Of a DNA stretch of 64,000 nt, positions 20,426 through 31,000 are shown in pieces; within the stretch, counting starts at the first letter, position 1; each line of letters begins with the position of its first letter. Below the pieces are notes generated by a model that had not been told where the DNA came from, ran no database searches, and was given only the letters and a program-made list of their open reading frames with translations. Origin of the DNA: Crocinitomicaceae bacterium (GTDB lineage: Bacteria > Bacteroidota > Bacteroidia > Flavobacteriales_D > Crocinitomicaceae); NCBI GenBank assembly GCA_024643365.1, contig JAHENC010000001.1, forward strand, positions 124,001 to 188,000, read 5' to 3'. The position numbers and the translations under genes are program-made.

Positions 20426-21402
20426 TGGAAACAAAGAAAATACTCATCATTCAAACAGCGTTTCTTGGCGACGTCATTTTGGCAACTCCTCTGATTGAAT
20501 CCCTATCAGCTTCTTTTCCATCTGCACAAATTGATTTTCTTTTGAAAAAAGGAAATGAAGCATTGCTGATCGAACATCCCAAATTACGTCGTGTACTCAT
20601 CTTTGATAAGTCCCAAAAAAGAAAATCACTACTTGATTTAATCCAAGAAATTAGAAAAGAAAAATACGATTTGGTATTAAACCTTCATCGCTTTGCTTCG
20701 TCTGGATTGATAACCATTTTTTCTGGAGCGAAAGAAACAAGGGGATTTTCAAAGAATCCATTTTCATTCTTCTACTCCAAACGATTTCAGCATTCCATCA
20801 GGAATGGGAAACATGAAGTCGATCGAAATTTGTCACTTATTTCCGACCTCGTTGAAAATCCACAGCGCAGACCACAATTATTCCCTAGTAAAGCAGACCT
20901 AGACTTTGTTTCGAAATGGAAAAACGAATCCTATTTTTGTCTTGCACCCGCATCTGTTTGGTTTACGAAACAAGCTCCACCAGCTGTTTGGCAATATGTG
21001 ATGGAAAAATTTGATGAAGAAGGTGTTCAATTTTATTTATTAGGAGGTCCTGCAGACCATGAACTTTGCGAAGGAATCAAAGTCATCAGTCAGCGAAACA
21101 ACGTGCATAATTTAGCCGGAAAACTAAGTCTGATGCAATCTGCCGCGTTAATGAAGGATGCCAAACGAAATTTCGTCAATGATTCAGGTCCATTACACAT
21201 TGCATCCGCAGGAAATGCTCCAGTCAGTGCCTTCTTTTGCTCCACCACTCCTGAATTCGGCTTTGGTCCATTGTCAGATGATTCGAATGTCATTGAGGTT
21301 AAAAACCTGGACTGTAAACCTTGCGGACTACACGGACACAAATCCTGTCCAAAAGGACATTTTCAATGTGGAAATGGATTGATTGAGGCGATGAATCGAT
21401 AG
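20425..21402 (+). CDS. Glycosyltransferase family 9 (heptosyltransferase-like)
   Basis: 'KKILIIQTAFLGDVILATPLIESLSASFPSAQIDFLLKKGNEALLIEHP', 'FVNDSGPLHIASAGNAPVSAFFCSTTPEFGFGP'. Confidence 0.9.
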   Translation: METKKILIIQTAFLGDVILATPLIESLSASFPSAQIDFLLKKGNEALLIEHPKLRRVLIFDKSQKRKSLLDLIQEIRKEKYDLVLNLHRFASSGLITIFSGAKETRGFSKNPFSFFYSKRFQHSIRNGKHEVDRNLSLISDLVENPQRRPQLFPSKADLDFVSKWKNESYFCLAPASVWFTKQAPPAVWQYVMEKFDEEGVQFYLLGGPADHELCEGIKVISQRNNVHNLAGKLSLMQSAALMKDAKRNFVNDSGPLHIASAGNAPVSAFFCSTTPEFGFGPLSDDSNVIEVKNLDCKPCGLHGHKSCPKGHFQCGNGLIEAMNR

Positions 21403-21465
21403 TGAAATGACAATTGTGATCATTTGATACTGTTACGCTGCAAGTTGTACTGCTGCGACAATAAA

Positions 21466-24400
21466 TCACCTAATCAAAACCACACTTCCCGTTACCTGGA
21501 ATTTATTCACGTAGCCAAGCTCTTTGTACTTGACTAAATACGAATACACGCCATCTGGCGCATCGAAGCCTGCGAGGGAAGCATCCCAACCTTGTTTTGG
21601 ATCTTGGCTGTAAAACACGAGTTCTCCCCAGCGGTCGTAGATGGATAGTTCATAGCTTGCCAATTTCATGTTTTCGGGGAAAACAGCTGTGAACTCATTG
21701 TTCAATCCGTCGCCGTCGGGTGTGAAGGCATTCGGAATGAAGACCACAGGATCGTGTTCAACGACAATGACTTGCGAAGTGGTATCCATGCAACCGATTT
21801 GGTTACTGACTTGCAAGCTAACCAAGTAGGAACCTGCTTCTTCAGGGAAGGTATGTTCGGGCGAGAAAATACTGTCGTTGCATGCTCCATCGCCAAAATT
21901 CCAGTTAAAAAAGTAGGCATTCGAAGAGTTGTTTTCCAAGATGGTTGTTGGCATGTACAATGGAAGTACAGAATATTGTGGCGTGAAATCAGCTACGGGA
22001 TTGGCTACAATCGTCATGATTTGATTCACGACCTGTGGACAACGTAAACCAAGACTGGTATTTGTGATTCCAACTGAACTCGGAGTGAAGGTATAGTTTT
22101 GTGTGGCTTGGTTGTTGAAAGTGGGAGTCCAGATTCCAGTAATACCCTCGATGGAGACATCTGGAAAATTGAAAACGGCATCTTCACACAAGGAATCAGC
22201 GAAGTTAAAGCTTGGAGAAAGGGTTGGAATGATGGTCATGGTTTCATTTACGGACGATGCGCACGCACCAAGAACGGTGCTGATATCTGGACTAAACGTG
22301 TAGTTCGCACTCATTTGGTTGTTGAATGCTGGAGTCCAGGTCCCAGAAATGCCATTGATACTGGTTGTTGGAAAAACAAACGATGATCCCTCGCACAAAT
22401 TATTCACAAGGGAAAAGCTGGGTGCTGTTGGTGGAACTATGACCACATCCTGCTGCGTTGAAGCAACGCAAGTTGCGGTATTATTTAGGTCAGGCGTAAA
22501 CGTATATGTTGCACTGTTTTGATTGTTGAATGCGGGAGACCATGTTCCTGTGATGGAATTGTCAGAAACAGTTGGAAAGGTTAATTGACCGTTCAAACAG
22601 ATAGTGTCTAGGAAGCTAAACGTTGGAACGGTAGGAGAAACAATGTTCAGTGTGTGTTGAGTCGTAGAAGGACACCCTAAAGCTATCGTGGAAATGCTTG
22701 GCGTAAAGGTATACGTTAAACTATTTTGGTTGTCAAAAGCGGGAGACCATGTTCCGGTGATGGAATTATCAGAAACCGTTGGGAACGTCAATTGTCCGTT
22801 AAAGCAAACTGAATCAATCAAGCTAAACGTAGGAACCGTTGATGGAATAATACTCACCGTGTGTTGTGCTGGGGTTGGACATCCCACCGCTGACGTGGAA
22901 ATCGTTGGAGTAAAGGTATACGTTGTGGTATTTTGGTTATCGAAGGCTGGAGACCACGTTCCGAAGGCGCCTGTTTGCGTCGAAACCGGAAACAGCAGGT
23001 TGTCATTCTGACACAAGGTTGTGGCGAAATTGAAGATTGGTGTGATTAGCGGAACAATCTGCACGGTTAGTTGCAGTGGCTGATTACACGTTGTATCATT
23101 GGGTAAGAAGAAATACGTTCCTGAACTTTGATTATTGAAAGCTGGAGACCAAACGCCATCGACATTGTTCAAAGAAACAGATGGCAAGGTGTAACTCGTT
23201 CCTTGACAAAAAGGACCAACGTTTCCAAAATTTGGATAGACAATCTCCGTGAGACTGATGGTAGAATCATTCGACGTATTGTTCCCAAAATTACTTTCTG
23301 GATAAACGCCTAATTGCGTGCTATTCTGGTTCACCACCATGCTTAAACTAAACGGACTAGAAATACTTGCGGGAATGGTTACCAATGTACTCAAGCTCAA
23401 ACTATCACCAATGAGAATGTTTGAAGGCAAGGTCACCGTTGATAACAACACATTATTATTAACATAGACCGAGATAGGTGTTCCCGCTAGCAAGGTATCA
23501 TTCGAGTTGACATTGTACACCGTATAATCCAAGGTTAAGTCATGATTTTGACAAATGTCTTGACCGGTAATGCTGTCGAGTGAAATGGTCGCATCGGGAA
23601 GTTCGGATTGGATGGAGGTGATAACCGTAGAAATGAATCTTGGAGGATTCGAATTTAAAGTGATTAATGCACTTGTATCACCAACATTTAGGTAATTATT
23701 GACAGCGTATGTATCAATATCCATATTCCAACTTGTGTTGCTTCCTGTAAAACTGTTTGTTCCGTTAAAAGGATTATTCGCGGGGTTTTGAGCATTATTC
23801 AATATATTGTTATTGAATTTTATAGATTCGCCTGAATAAAGATTTGAACTGCCATTGTATGCAATGTATGTTATTTTAGCACCGGCCGTACTTGTGACAT
23901 TTAAATTGTTAATTGGTATGTAAAAAGTGGTGTTGTTAACTACGGTTCCTACCATTTGTACAAAACCGTCGTAAATATTCAATTGCTTATTCGGAAGGGT
24001 CGGATTTGAATAAACTACGATCAAATTCCATCCAGAATAATAATTCATGTTGCTGCAATATAATGAAATGAGTGGATTCAAGTCAAAGTTGCTAACCTGG
24101 TAAAGACCACTTCCAAAACTTTGAACATACGATGTTATGTCTTTTACAGCCGAAAAAAATAGTATTGGAGTCCAAGTTGGGGGATGAATATTTGCAACAT
24201 GAATAAGGTCAGGAATAATTGTATTGCCATTAAGATTTAGTGTGGTTCCGGCACCATTACCAATTCCCGACCATACTAAATAAGCACCAACAATTGTTTG
24301 GGTTGCTGCTAAATTTAAAGAAGCTGACGAATTAGTTTGCATGACACATGATTGCGGTACAAGTGAAATGTTATCGTAAGGATTATGCGACTTGCCAATT

Positions 24401-24516
24401 ATTGTGTAATCATAAGGGCCGTTAAATTGCTGGAATAAAGATAAGGGAACAGATGTGCCTTGCCCTTTGCCAAAGAATGGCAACAAAATCAACAAGAACA
24501 GCACATACTTTAACAT
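21466..24516 (-). CDS. Large secreted repeat protein with Ig-like repeats, PKD domain and gliding motility-associated (T9SS type B) C-terminal domain
   Basis: Signal peptide MLKYVLFLLILLPFFGKGQ; tandem 'GTWSPAFxNQxxxxYTFTP' repeats; PKD 'AYFFNWNFGDGACNDSIFSPEHTFPEEAGSYLVSLQVSN'; C-terminus 'VFIPNAFTPDGDGLNNEFTAVFP...LSIYDRWGELVFYSQDPKQGWD...GSVVLIR'. Confidence 0.9.
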   Translation of the reverse strand: MLKYVLFLLILLPFFGKGQGTSVPLSLFQQFNGPYDYTIIGKSHNPYDNISLVPQSCVMQTNSSASLNLAATQTIVGAYLVWSGIGNGAGTTLNLNGNTIIPDLIHVANIHPPTWTPILFFSAVKDITSYVQSFGSGLYQVSNFDLNPLISLYCSNMNYYSGWNLIVVYSNPTLPNKQLNIYDGFVQMVGTVVNNTTFYIPINNLNVTSTAGAKITYIAYNGSSNLYSGESIKFNNNILNNAQNPANNPFNGTNSFTGSNTSWNMDIDTYAVNNYLNVGDTSALITLNSNPPRFISTVITSIQSELPDATISLDSITGQDICQNHDLTLDYTVYNVNSNDTLLAGTPISVYVNNNVLLSTVTLPSNILIGDSLSLSTLVTIPASISSPFSLSMVVNQNSTQLGVYPESNFGNNTSNDSTISLTEIVYPNFGNVGPFCQGTSYTLPSVSLNNVDGVWSPAFNNQSSGTYFFLPNDTTCNQPLQLTVQIVPLITPIFNFATTLCQNDNLLFPVSTQTGAFGTWSPAFDNQNTTTYTFTPTISTSAVGCPTPAQHTVSIIPSTVPTFSLIDSVCFNGQLTFPTVSDNSITGTWSPAFDNQNSLTYTFTPSISTIALGCPSTTQHTLNIVSPTVPTFSFLDTICLNGQLTFPTVSDNSITGTWSPAFNNQNSATYTFTPDLNNTATCVASTQQDVVIVPPTAPSFSLVNNLCEGSSFVFPTTSINGISGTWTPAFNNQMSANYTFSPDISTVLGACASSVNETMTIIPTLSPSFNFADSLCEDAVFNFPDVSIEGITGIWTPTFNNQATQNYTFTPSSVGITNTSLGLRCPQVVNQIMTIVANPVADFTPQYSVLPLYMPTTILENNSSNAYFFNWNFGDGACNDSIFSPEHTFPEEAGSYLVSLQVSNQIGCMDTTSQVIVVEHDPVVFIPNAFTPDGDGLNNEFTAVFPENMKLASYELSIYDRWGELVFYSQDPKQGWDASLAGFDAPDGVYSYLVKYKELGYVNKFQVTGSVVLIR
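22105..23215 (-). repeat. In-gene tandem repeat, six units with ~195-207 nt period
   Basis: Unit encodes 'PxFxxxxxxCxxxxxxFPxxSxxxIxGTWSPAFxNQxxxxYTFTP'. The WSPAF codon landmark recurs near 22121, 22328, 22532, 22739, 22946 and 23141 on the forward text. Confidence 0.85.
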
Positions 24517-24543
24517 CTGAAAAACAATTGTTTAACTACAAGA

Positions 24544-24551
24544 CAAATTTA
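24544..24551 (-). promoter_or_regulatory. Putative -7 element (TAAATTTG) of the repeat protein gene
   Basis: Forward CAAATTTA, 27 nt upstream of the ATG at 24516. Confidence 0.4.
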
Positions 24552-24754
24552 AGCGTAATTTGTTCTTGAAAAAATAAAGTGGGGCTAAAGATTGCGGGGA
24601 ATTCATCCACTTTGCACCGCTGGATATGCAATCCTGCGGTACTATAAGCGATTAAAATTTTGGGGAAAGCTAAAATGAAGGAACTATTTTATGACTTTTT
24701 GTATTCCGCATGATTTCAAATACAGCGGTACGGGCTTTTCATCCTCCACATTCG

Positions 24755-25216
24755 TCACACCCCAAATTGACGCAAATGGTGGTCGATGTGCTTATACAAA
24801 AGATTGTTCCATTCCATCGCTGTTAATTTCCCCAAGGACAAGGATGGTCTAGCCGACAATTGTTCTGGACCCAACTCTTGAATTTTCTGGATGTAACCAA
24901 TCAACTTGCCTTTCTCTGCTTCGATGTCGAAGTTTTGGTTCAAACGAATAAATGTTGGTCCTGTCGGTAAGTTTTGACGGTATGGTACTTCATTTACCAT
25001 GGATTGCTTAAAGAAAGTTTTCAGCATCCATTTCATGATCATACCCGGTTTATCGGTATTCTCTCCGAGCGCTTGCTGATAAGCGACACAACAATGCGAC
25101 AACATCTGACCTGCATTCATTTTACCCCATAGTGCAGGAGTTTCATTTGTTAGTGATGAAATTCGTGTTGTTAATTCAACAGTCGTTTCTGGGGAATAAA
25201 TATTCGGTAAAGCCAT
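24755..25216 (-). CDS. DUF1569/DinB-like domain protein
   Basis: 'ALWGKMNAGQMLSHCCVAYQQALGE...MLKTFFKQSM...LGKLTAMEWNNLLYKHIDHHLRQFGV' has the DUF1569 pattern. Confidence 0.8.
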   Translation of the reverse strand: MALPNIYSPETTVELTTRISSLTNETPALWGKMNAGQMLSHCCVAYQQALGENTDKPGMIMKWMLKTFFKQSMVNEVPYRQNLPTGPTFIRLNQNFDIEAEKGKLIGYIQKIQELGPEQLSARPSLSLGKLTAMEWNNLLYKHIDHHLRQFGV

Positions 25217-25236
25217 TTTGAAAAAGTTTGTTCAAT

Positions 25237-25266
25237 AAAAAAGCCATCCGCAGATGGCTTTTAAAA
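25237..25266 (-). terminator. Rho-independent terminator downstream of sucC
   Basis: AAGCCATC-CGCA-GATGGCTT 8-bp stem, A tract/T tract flanks, between the sucC stop and the next gene start. Confidence 0.8.
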
Positions 25267-26478
25267 TTATGCTAAAACTTCTTTGACCAAGTCAGCGGCT
25301 TCTTGTAGTTGCACTGCTGAATGGACATTCAGTCCTGATTCGTCGATTAATCGTTTCGCTTCAACAGCGTTTGTTCCTTGTAAACGAACAATGATTGGAA
25401 CTGGAATTTCACCGATGTTTTTGTACGCATCAACGATTCCTTGAGCAACACGGTCACAACGAACGATTCCACCAAAGATGTTGATTAGGATTGCTTTCAC
25501 ATTTGGATCTTTCAAGATGATGTGGAATGCTTTCTCAACGCGTTCTGCGTTTGCTGTTCCTCCTACGTCCAAGAAGTTCGCTGGGTTACCACCTGAAAGT
25601 TTGATGATATCCATCGTTGCCATAGCAAGTCCTGCACCATTTACCATACATCCAACGTTACCGTCTAATTTCACGAAGTTCAATCCAGCCTCATCAGCTT
25701 CTACTTCTGTTGGATCTTCTTCCGTTTTATCGCGCATCGCTGCGTACTCTGGATGACGGAACAATCCGTTTCCATCCATGGTAACTTTCGCATCTACTGC
25801 GATGATTTTATCATCCGATGTTTTGAACAATGGATTGATTTCAAACATCGAAGCATCGATTCCTACGTATGCATTGTATAAACAAGGAACGAATTTGCAC
25901 ATTTGTTTGAACGCTTCACCGGATAATCCAAGGTTAAAAGCAATTTTACGCACTTGGAATCCTTGAAGTCCAACACGTGGATCAACGAATTCTTTGTGTA
26001 ATTTTTCTGGAGTATGTTCAGCAACGTGTTCAATATCCATTCCACCTTCTGTAGAATAGATGATCACGTTTCTTCCTTTTTCACGGTCAAGTAAAACAGA
26101 CATATAGAATTCCTCAGGCTCAGAAGCTCCTGGATAGTAAACATCTTGTGCGATTAACACTTTATTTACTTTTTTACCTATTCCATTTGTTTGAAGTGTT
26201 GTGAGGTGTCCACCAAGGATACCAGCCACTTTTTCTTCTACTTGATCAAGTCCTTTTGCGATGACAACACCATGTGAACCAGTTTCTTCCACTGTTCCTT
26301 TCCCGCGTCCACCAGCATGTATTTGCGCTTTCACGACAAACCAACTTGTTCCTGTTTCCTCCGATAATTTTTTAGCAGCTGCCACAGCATCTTCTACTTT
26401 ATCGACTACTATCCCCTCTTGAACGGCTACGCCGAAACTTTTTAAGATAGATTTTCCTTGATATTCGTGTAAATTCAT
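25267..26478 (-). CDS. sucC: Succinyl-CoA synthetase (ADP-forming) beta subunit
   Basis: 'MNLHEYQGKSILKSFGVAVQEG', 'WFVVKAQIHAGGRGKG', 'NGAGLAMATMDIIKLSGGNPANFLDVGGTAN', 'ILINIFGGIVRCDRVAQGIV'. Confidence 0.96.
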   Translation of the reverse strand: MNLHEYQGKSILKSFGVAVQEGIVVDKVEDAVAAAKKLSEETGTSWFVVKAQIHAGGRGKGTVEETGSHGVVIAKGLDQVEEKVAGILGGHLTTLQTNGIGKKVNKVLIAQDVYYPGASEPEEFYMSVLLDREKGRNVIIYSTEGGMDIEHVAEHTPEKLHKEFVDPRVGLQGFQVRKIAFNLGLSGEAFKQMCKFVPCLYNAYVGIDASMFEINPLFKTSDDKIIAVDAKVTMDGNGLFRHPEYAAMRDKTEEDPTEVEADEAGLNFVKLDGNVGCMVNGAGLAMATMDIIKLSGGNPANFLDVGGTANAERVEKAFHIILKDPNVKAILINIFGGIVRCDRVAQGIVDAYKNIGEIPVPIIVRLQGTNAVEAKRLIDESGLNVHSAVQLQEAADLVKEVLA

Positions 26479-26543
26479 TGTTGAAATTTTGCGAGGTAAA
26501 AGTACGTTTTTTCTCGGAATTGGATTTGAAAAATTAAATTATT

Positions 26544-28028
26544 TTACTCCATGCGATTTTTCCATGACGAAGAAATTTCTCTAGAAGCAAACGCATTGTT
26601 TTTAAATTCACTCACATGACCCCAAATGGAGTCGATGGCATGTTGCAAAGCAACACTTTCTTCTTCCATGGCGTTCTTGATTAATTCTGGACTTGAGAAG
26701 TGTTCCTTCACAAAGTTCGTGTCAAATTTACCACTTCTAAATGCTTCATGTTTCAATACGAATTTCCCGAAATCAAGCGTTGTTTTAACGCCAGAAATTT
26801 GATAATCATCGATGGCTTTAATGGCACGATCAATCGCTTCTGTTCGTGTTTTTCCCCAAACGACCAATTTCGCGATCATCGGATCATAGTAAATAGGAAT
26901 TTCCATTCCTTCCTCAAATGCATCATCTACACGCACGCTTTTTCCTGTTGGAATGCGGTAGCGGTTCAATGTTCCGATGTCCGGTGTGAATCCATTTAAA
27001 CTATCTTCTGCATATACACGAATCTCCACAGCATGACCATGAATGGCTAACTCATCTTGAAGTTTTGGCAATCGTTCGCCACGTGCAACGCGTATTTGCC
27101 ATTCCACAAGGTCAAGTCCCGTGATTTCTTCGGTTACTGGATGCTCCACTTGCAATCTCGTATTCATTTCGAGGAAATAGAAATCTAAGTTTGCATCGAT
27201 TAAGAACTCCACTGTTCCTGCTCCCTCATAATTGCATGCTTTACATACTTGAACTGCTGCCGCACCCATTTTCTCACGGATTTCAGGCGTCAGAACCGCA
27301 CTTGGAGCCTCTTCTATCACTTTTTGATGGCGACGTTGAACAGAACATTCACGCTCAAAAAGATGCACCGCATTACCATGTTGGTCGGCAAAAACTTGGA
27401 TTTCAATGTGACGTGGTTGATTGACAAATTTTTCAATGAACACCGCATCATCGCCAAAAGAAGAACGCGCTTCATTTTGTGCTAAGATCATTTGTTCTTC
27501 GAATTCACTGTCTTCGTATACAAGTCTCATTCCTTTTCCACCTCCGCCAGCGGAAGCTTTGATTAAAATTGGATAACCTACTTCAGCAGCGATTCGTTTG
27601 GCAGCTGGAATATCAGAAATGGCTTCATCTACTCCAGGAACTAAAGGAACGTTATACTCTTTTACCGCTTGTTTTGCGCTTAGTTTATCTCCCATGAGTT
27701 CCATTGACTCCGGAGAAGGACCAATTAATTTCATTCCCGCATCCTTCACTTTACGTGCAAAACCGGAATTTTCAGAAAGAAATCCGTAACCTGGATGAAT
27801 CCCGTCAACTCCGAGGTCCTTACAAATCTTCAAGATTAAATCTTGTTGCAAATAACTTTCAGCCGATGGACTTTTTCCGACATATACAGCTTCATCAGCT
27901 TCTAGAACATGAGGCGCATTGGCATCCGCATCCGAATAAATAGCCACACTTTGAATATTCATTTTTTTCAAGGTTCTAAGAACCCTTCTGGCGATTTCAC
28001 CACGATTTGCTACGAGTACTTTTTTCAT
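26544..28028 (-). CDS. accC: Biotin carboxylase subunit of acetyl-CoA (or other acyl-CoA) carboxylase
   Basis: 'KKVLVANRGEIARRVLRTLKKM', 'DGIHPGYGFLSEN', 'IKASAGGGGKGMRLV', 'FLEMNTRLQVEHPVTEEITGLDLVEWQIRVARGE', 'IEIRVYAEDSLNGF'. Confidence 0.92.
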   Translation of the reverse strand: MKKVLVANRGEIARRVLRTLKKMNIQSVAIYSDADANAPHVLEADEAVYVGKSPSAESYLQQDLILKICKDLGVDGIHPGYGFLSENSGFARKVKDAGMKLIGPSPESMELMGDKLSAKQAVKEYNVPLVPGVDEAISDIPAAKRIAAEVGYPILIKASAGGGGKGMRLVYEDSEFEEQMILAQNEARSSFGDDAVFIEKFVNQPRHIEIQVFADQHGNAVHLFERECSVQRRHQKVIEEAPSAVLTPEIREKMGAAAVQVCKACNYEGAGTVEFLIDANLDFYFLEMNTRLQVEHPVTEEITGLDLVEWQIRVARGERLPKLQDELAIHGHAVEIRVYAEDSLNGFTPDIGTLNRYRIPTGKSVRVDDAFEEGMEIPIYYDPMIAKLVVWGKTRTEAIDRAIKAIDDYQISGVKTTLDFGKFVLKHEAFRSGKFDTNFVKEHFSSPELIKNAMEEESVALQHAIDSIWGHVSEFKNNAFASREISSSWKNRME

Positions 28029-31000
28029 ATTTTCTTTTTTGTTTTCTCAACGGATTCCGGAGTGCTAATTTGATTATTCGGAACCGTAACGGCTTGTCTT
28101 TTTCTTTTATCCACGGGTTTTTTACCGTCCTTTTTACCTTTTATAAGGTAAAGTGCCTTTTGAATGAATTGCAATTCATTCCAATGATTAAATTCTTCGC
28201 GATAAGAAACCCCTATTCCCTGCGTGAATGGTCCAGCATTTTCGTTTACAGAGCTATTATTTGATTGGTTGAAAGCACGGATTCTAAAGTTTTCTTTGAT
28301 TTTATACTCTACACTAACGTCACCAATCACCGAGTTTTGTACGTTTTTAACACCATTCAATTCACTCGTAGAGGAACGGTTTTCCACACCAAAACTTCCC
28401 GAGATAACCAGCCTATCATTTAAAATTCCTTTATTCATTCCAATGGCAACACTTGTTTCACCCTGTGTGGCATCTGAACCTACATCTAAATTCAATTTAT
28501 AATTTTCGGATAAATTACTCAGCGCAGCATTGATTTGTGATTCAATTAAATCCAACGCAGCTGATCCCCCTGCGGAAATATTTCCCTTTAATGGTTGAAA
28601 CTTACTAACCAACAACAGCGAGAAAAACTGGCGATTTTTTTCATCTGAATCCGCTAATACACGGTCAATCAAGGCTCTTCCCGTTTCTGGTGCGCGTGGC
28701 GCTTTAATGTCAAAAGAAATTTGTGGAGACAACAACTTGTCTGACAATCGCAAGTAACAGTATATGTCTTGATTCACCAACGACCTATCCGCGAGTTCTG
28801 GACTTAGTTCCAAGATAGATGCTTTTTTCGTTGCCACCGTATTAACATCAATCAAGGCGTCATACGGATCACCTGTCCATTCAATAACCGATCCACTTTC
28901 AATCATAAACAACTGCTTAATGGATCCCATTGCGAAGTTATACTTACTTCCGGAGGCAATACTGTACTTTCCAATCATCGTTAATTGATCCAATTGGTCT
29001 AGTTTGATGTTCATTTTACCATCGCCACGAGCGATGATTTCATCTCCAATTTGATCGTTGAAAATTAATTTCATTTGAGCATCTTGGTTAATCGTAAAGT
29101 TCAAGTCCAAATCAATCCCAGTAAAATCTAATTTTCGTTCCAATTGTTCTTGAACCGTTGATTTATTGATGAATTGAATAAAATCATCTTCTTTTTCAAT
29201 CTCTGAGACCCCATACATCGGGAAGATAATTTCGGTGTTTTTCTTCGTTTCCAGATCAACAAATACCTCCAAGTCACTTTCTGTACCAGAAATATTCACT
29301 ATTCCACGAGCAAAAGCTTTTCCGTAATAAATATCGCCATCCTTATATTTCGTGTTGAGGACCATAAATTGATCAATCGCTGCATTTCGTTTGGTCAGTG
29401 GATTGATTTTACGAATATCATCCTCCATGTTGAATTGCAAATCAAAGTTCCAATCGCTGAAATTACTGTGGTTGATGGTTCCGATGATATAAGAAACATT
29501 TCCGGCCTCATCGTATAATGGAATGTTTGTGATTTCAAATGATTCTTCTTTTACGTCAATAATTCCTTCCGTTCGATATTTGACGCCAAGTAGTTCCACT
29601 TGTGCACCACCATTTAACAGTCGTAATTTCCCGCTTAATTCTGGCTTATCAGGACTACCTTTTACTTGAATGTTCCCATTGATTTTTCCTTGAATGTCTT
29701 TCACTACTTCTGGATCGAGGAAGGCATTTGCGAATTTGATATCGGTTTGGTCGAATTTCAACTTAAGATCCAATTCATTTTTCTTCACCGCATACAATCC
29801 ATTGAAATCAAAGGTGCGCAGACCACGGTATTTCAATTCTCCTTGCATGAAGATACTTTCGCGTTTTTCGTTCCAATCTGTAAGTACGGAAACAGTTCCG
29901 ACCTCTTCCCCATCGATGGAAAAATTCTCTAAACGTGCATCACAACTGAAGTTAAAGTTGGTATAAGGATTGGAGACATCGCCCCAACCAGAGAAGGATC
30001 CTCCAAATACTTGATCCGTTCCAAACATGTGACTTAATTCTTCCAAATTAAGTTGGGTAACTTGATAATGGAGTTTGTCTTGGTCGTTTTTAGTAAGGCA
30101 GCCGGCAATTTTAATTAATTGTCCGCCTCGTGACAAACGAAAATCTTGAATACTTAAATCGTTATTCGCCAGGGTGATATCTGATTCGTTTTCAATTTCC
30201 CACTGGAATCCATTGATGGAGAAAAAAGAAGGTTTTAAAACAAAATTAATTTGATCATCCTCCATGATGGAAGTGGTCCATTTAATCGCAGAATAATCGT
30301 TGGACTGTTTATCCCAAATCAAGGATGATTCTAGAATTCCATTTTTCCCTTCGTTTAAAAACTCTACACCTTTAAAAGACATCGAATCATCATAATTCAA
30401 TTCAGCAATAGCCAAATTGCCATTGATGCCCGAAGAAGTGATGGATTGATTCATGTCAATCGCATTCAATCGCAAATCATCAAAGCGAATTTCCTTACTT
30501 TTCAGTTTTGCAACGAGCAAATCCTCCATGGATTTAAAAGAACCACTCAAGACTGTTCCACTCGAAATGTTTAGTCCAGGCACAAATATCTTCAAGAAAT
30601 CATTGATATCATTCACTTGAAACTGATACGTAAAGTCGCTGTGCGCACGATTGTTTTCCTTCAGGTGTTTCGTTACAGCAAGGGATGGAAATACCATCGA
30701 AAGACTTTGTAGGAAATCATCCACAACAGTTTTGTAATCAATTTTTCCTTGAATACGCGCACCCAAAATTCCACTTTGTAAGTTAATGAAATCCGAATTG
30801 TTTTGTCGATCAAAAATGAGGTTAGAATGATTTAACTCCATTTTATTTCCCGCCTCTTCATAGGAAAGTTTACTCGCATTTAACAATCCTGTTAACTCGT
30901 CAAAACTCGACCCATTGATTGTGGCATTGATTGTGGTAATCAAATGAGATTCTTCCGCATCCGTCAGGTTTAGGTTTTTCAGGTCACTTGAATGAATAGC

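Noticed and set aside
22099-23313. Several plus-strand ORFs (22099, 22103, 22319, 22688, 23128) opposite the repeat protein
   Set aside because: They are antisense shadows of the repetitive minus-strand coding sequence; similarity among them comes from the repeat. No signal, domain or promoter support.
24522-24533. 12-bp palindrome AAACAATTGTTT upstream of the repeat protein gene
   Set aside because: Short AT-rich palindromes are expected by chance in this composition and no promoter geometry supports it.
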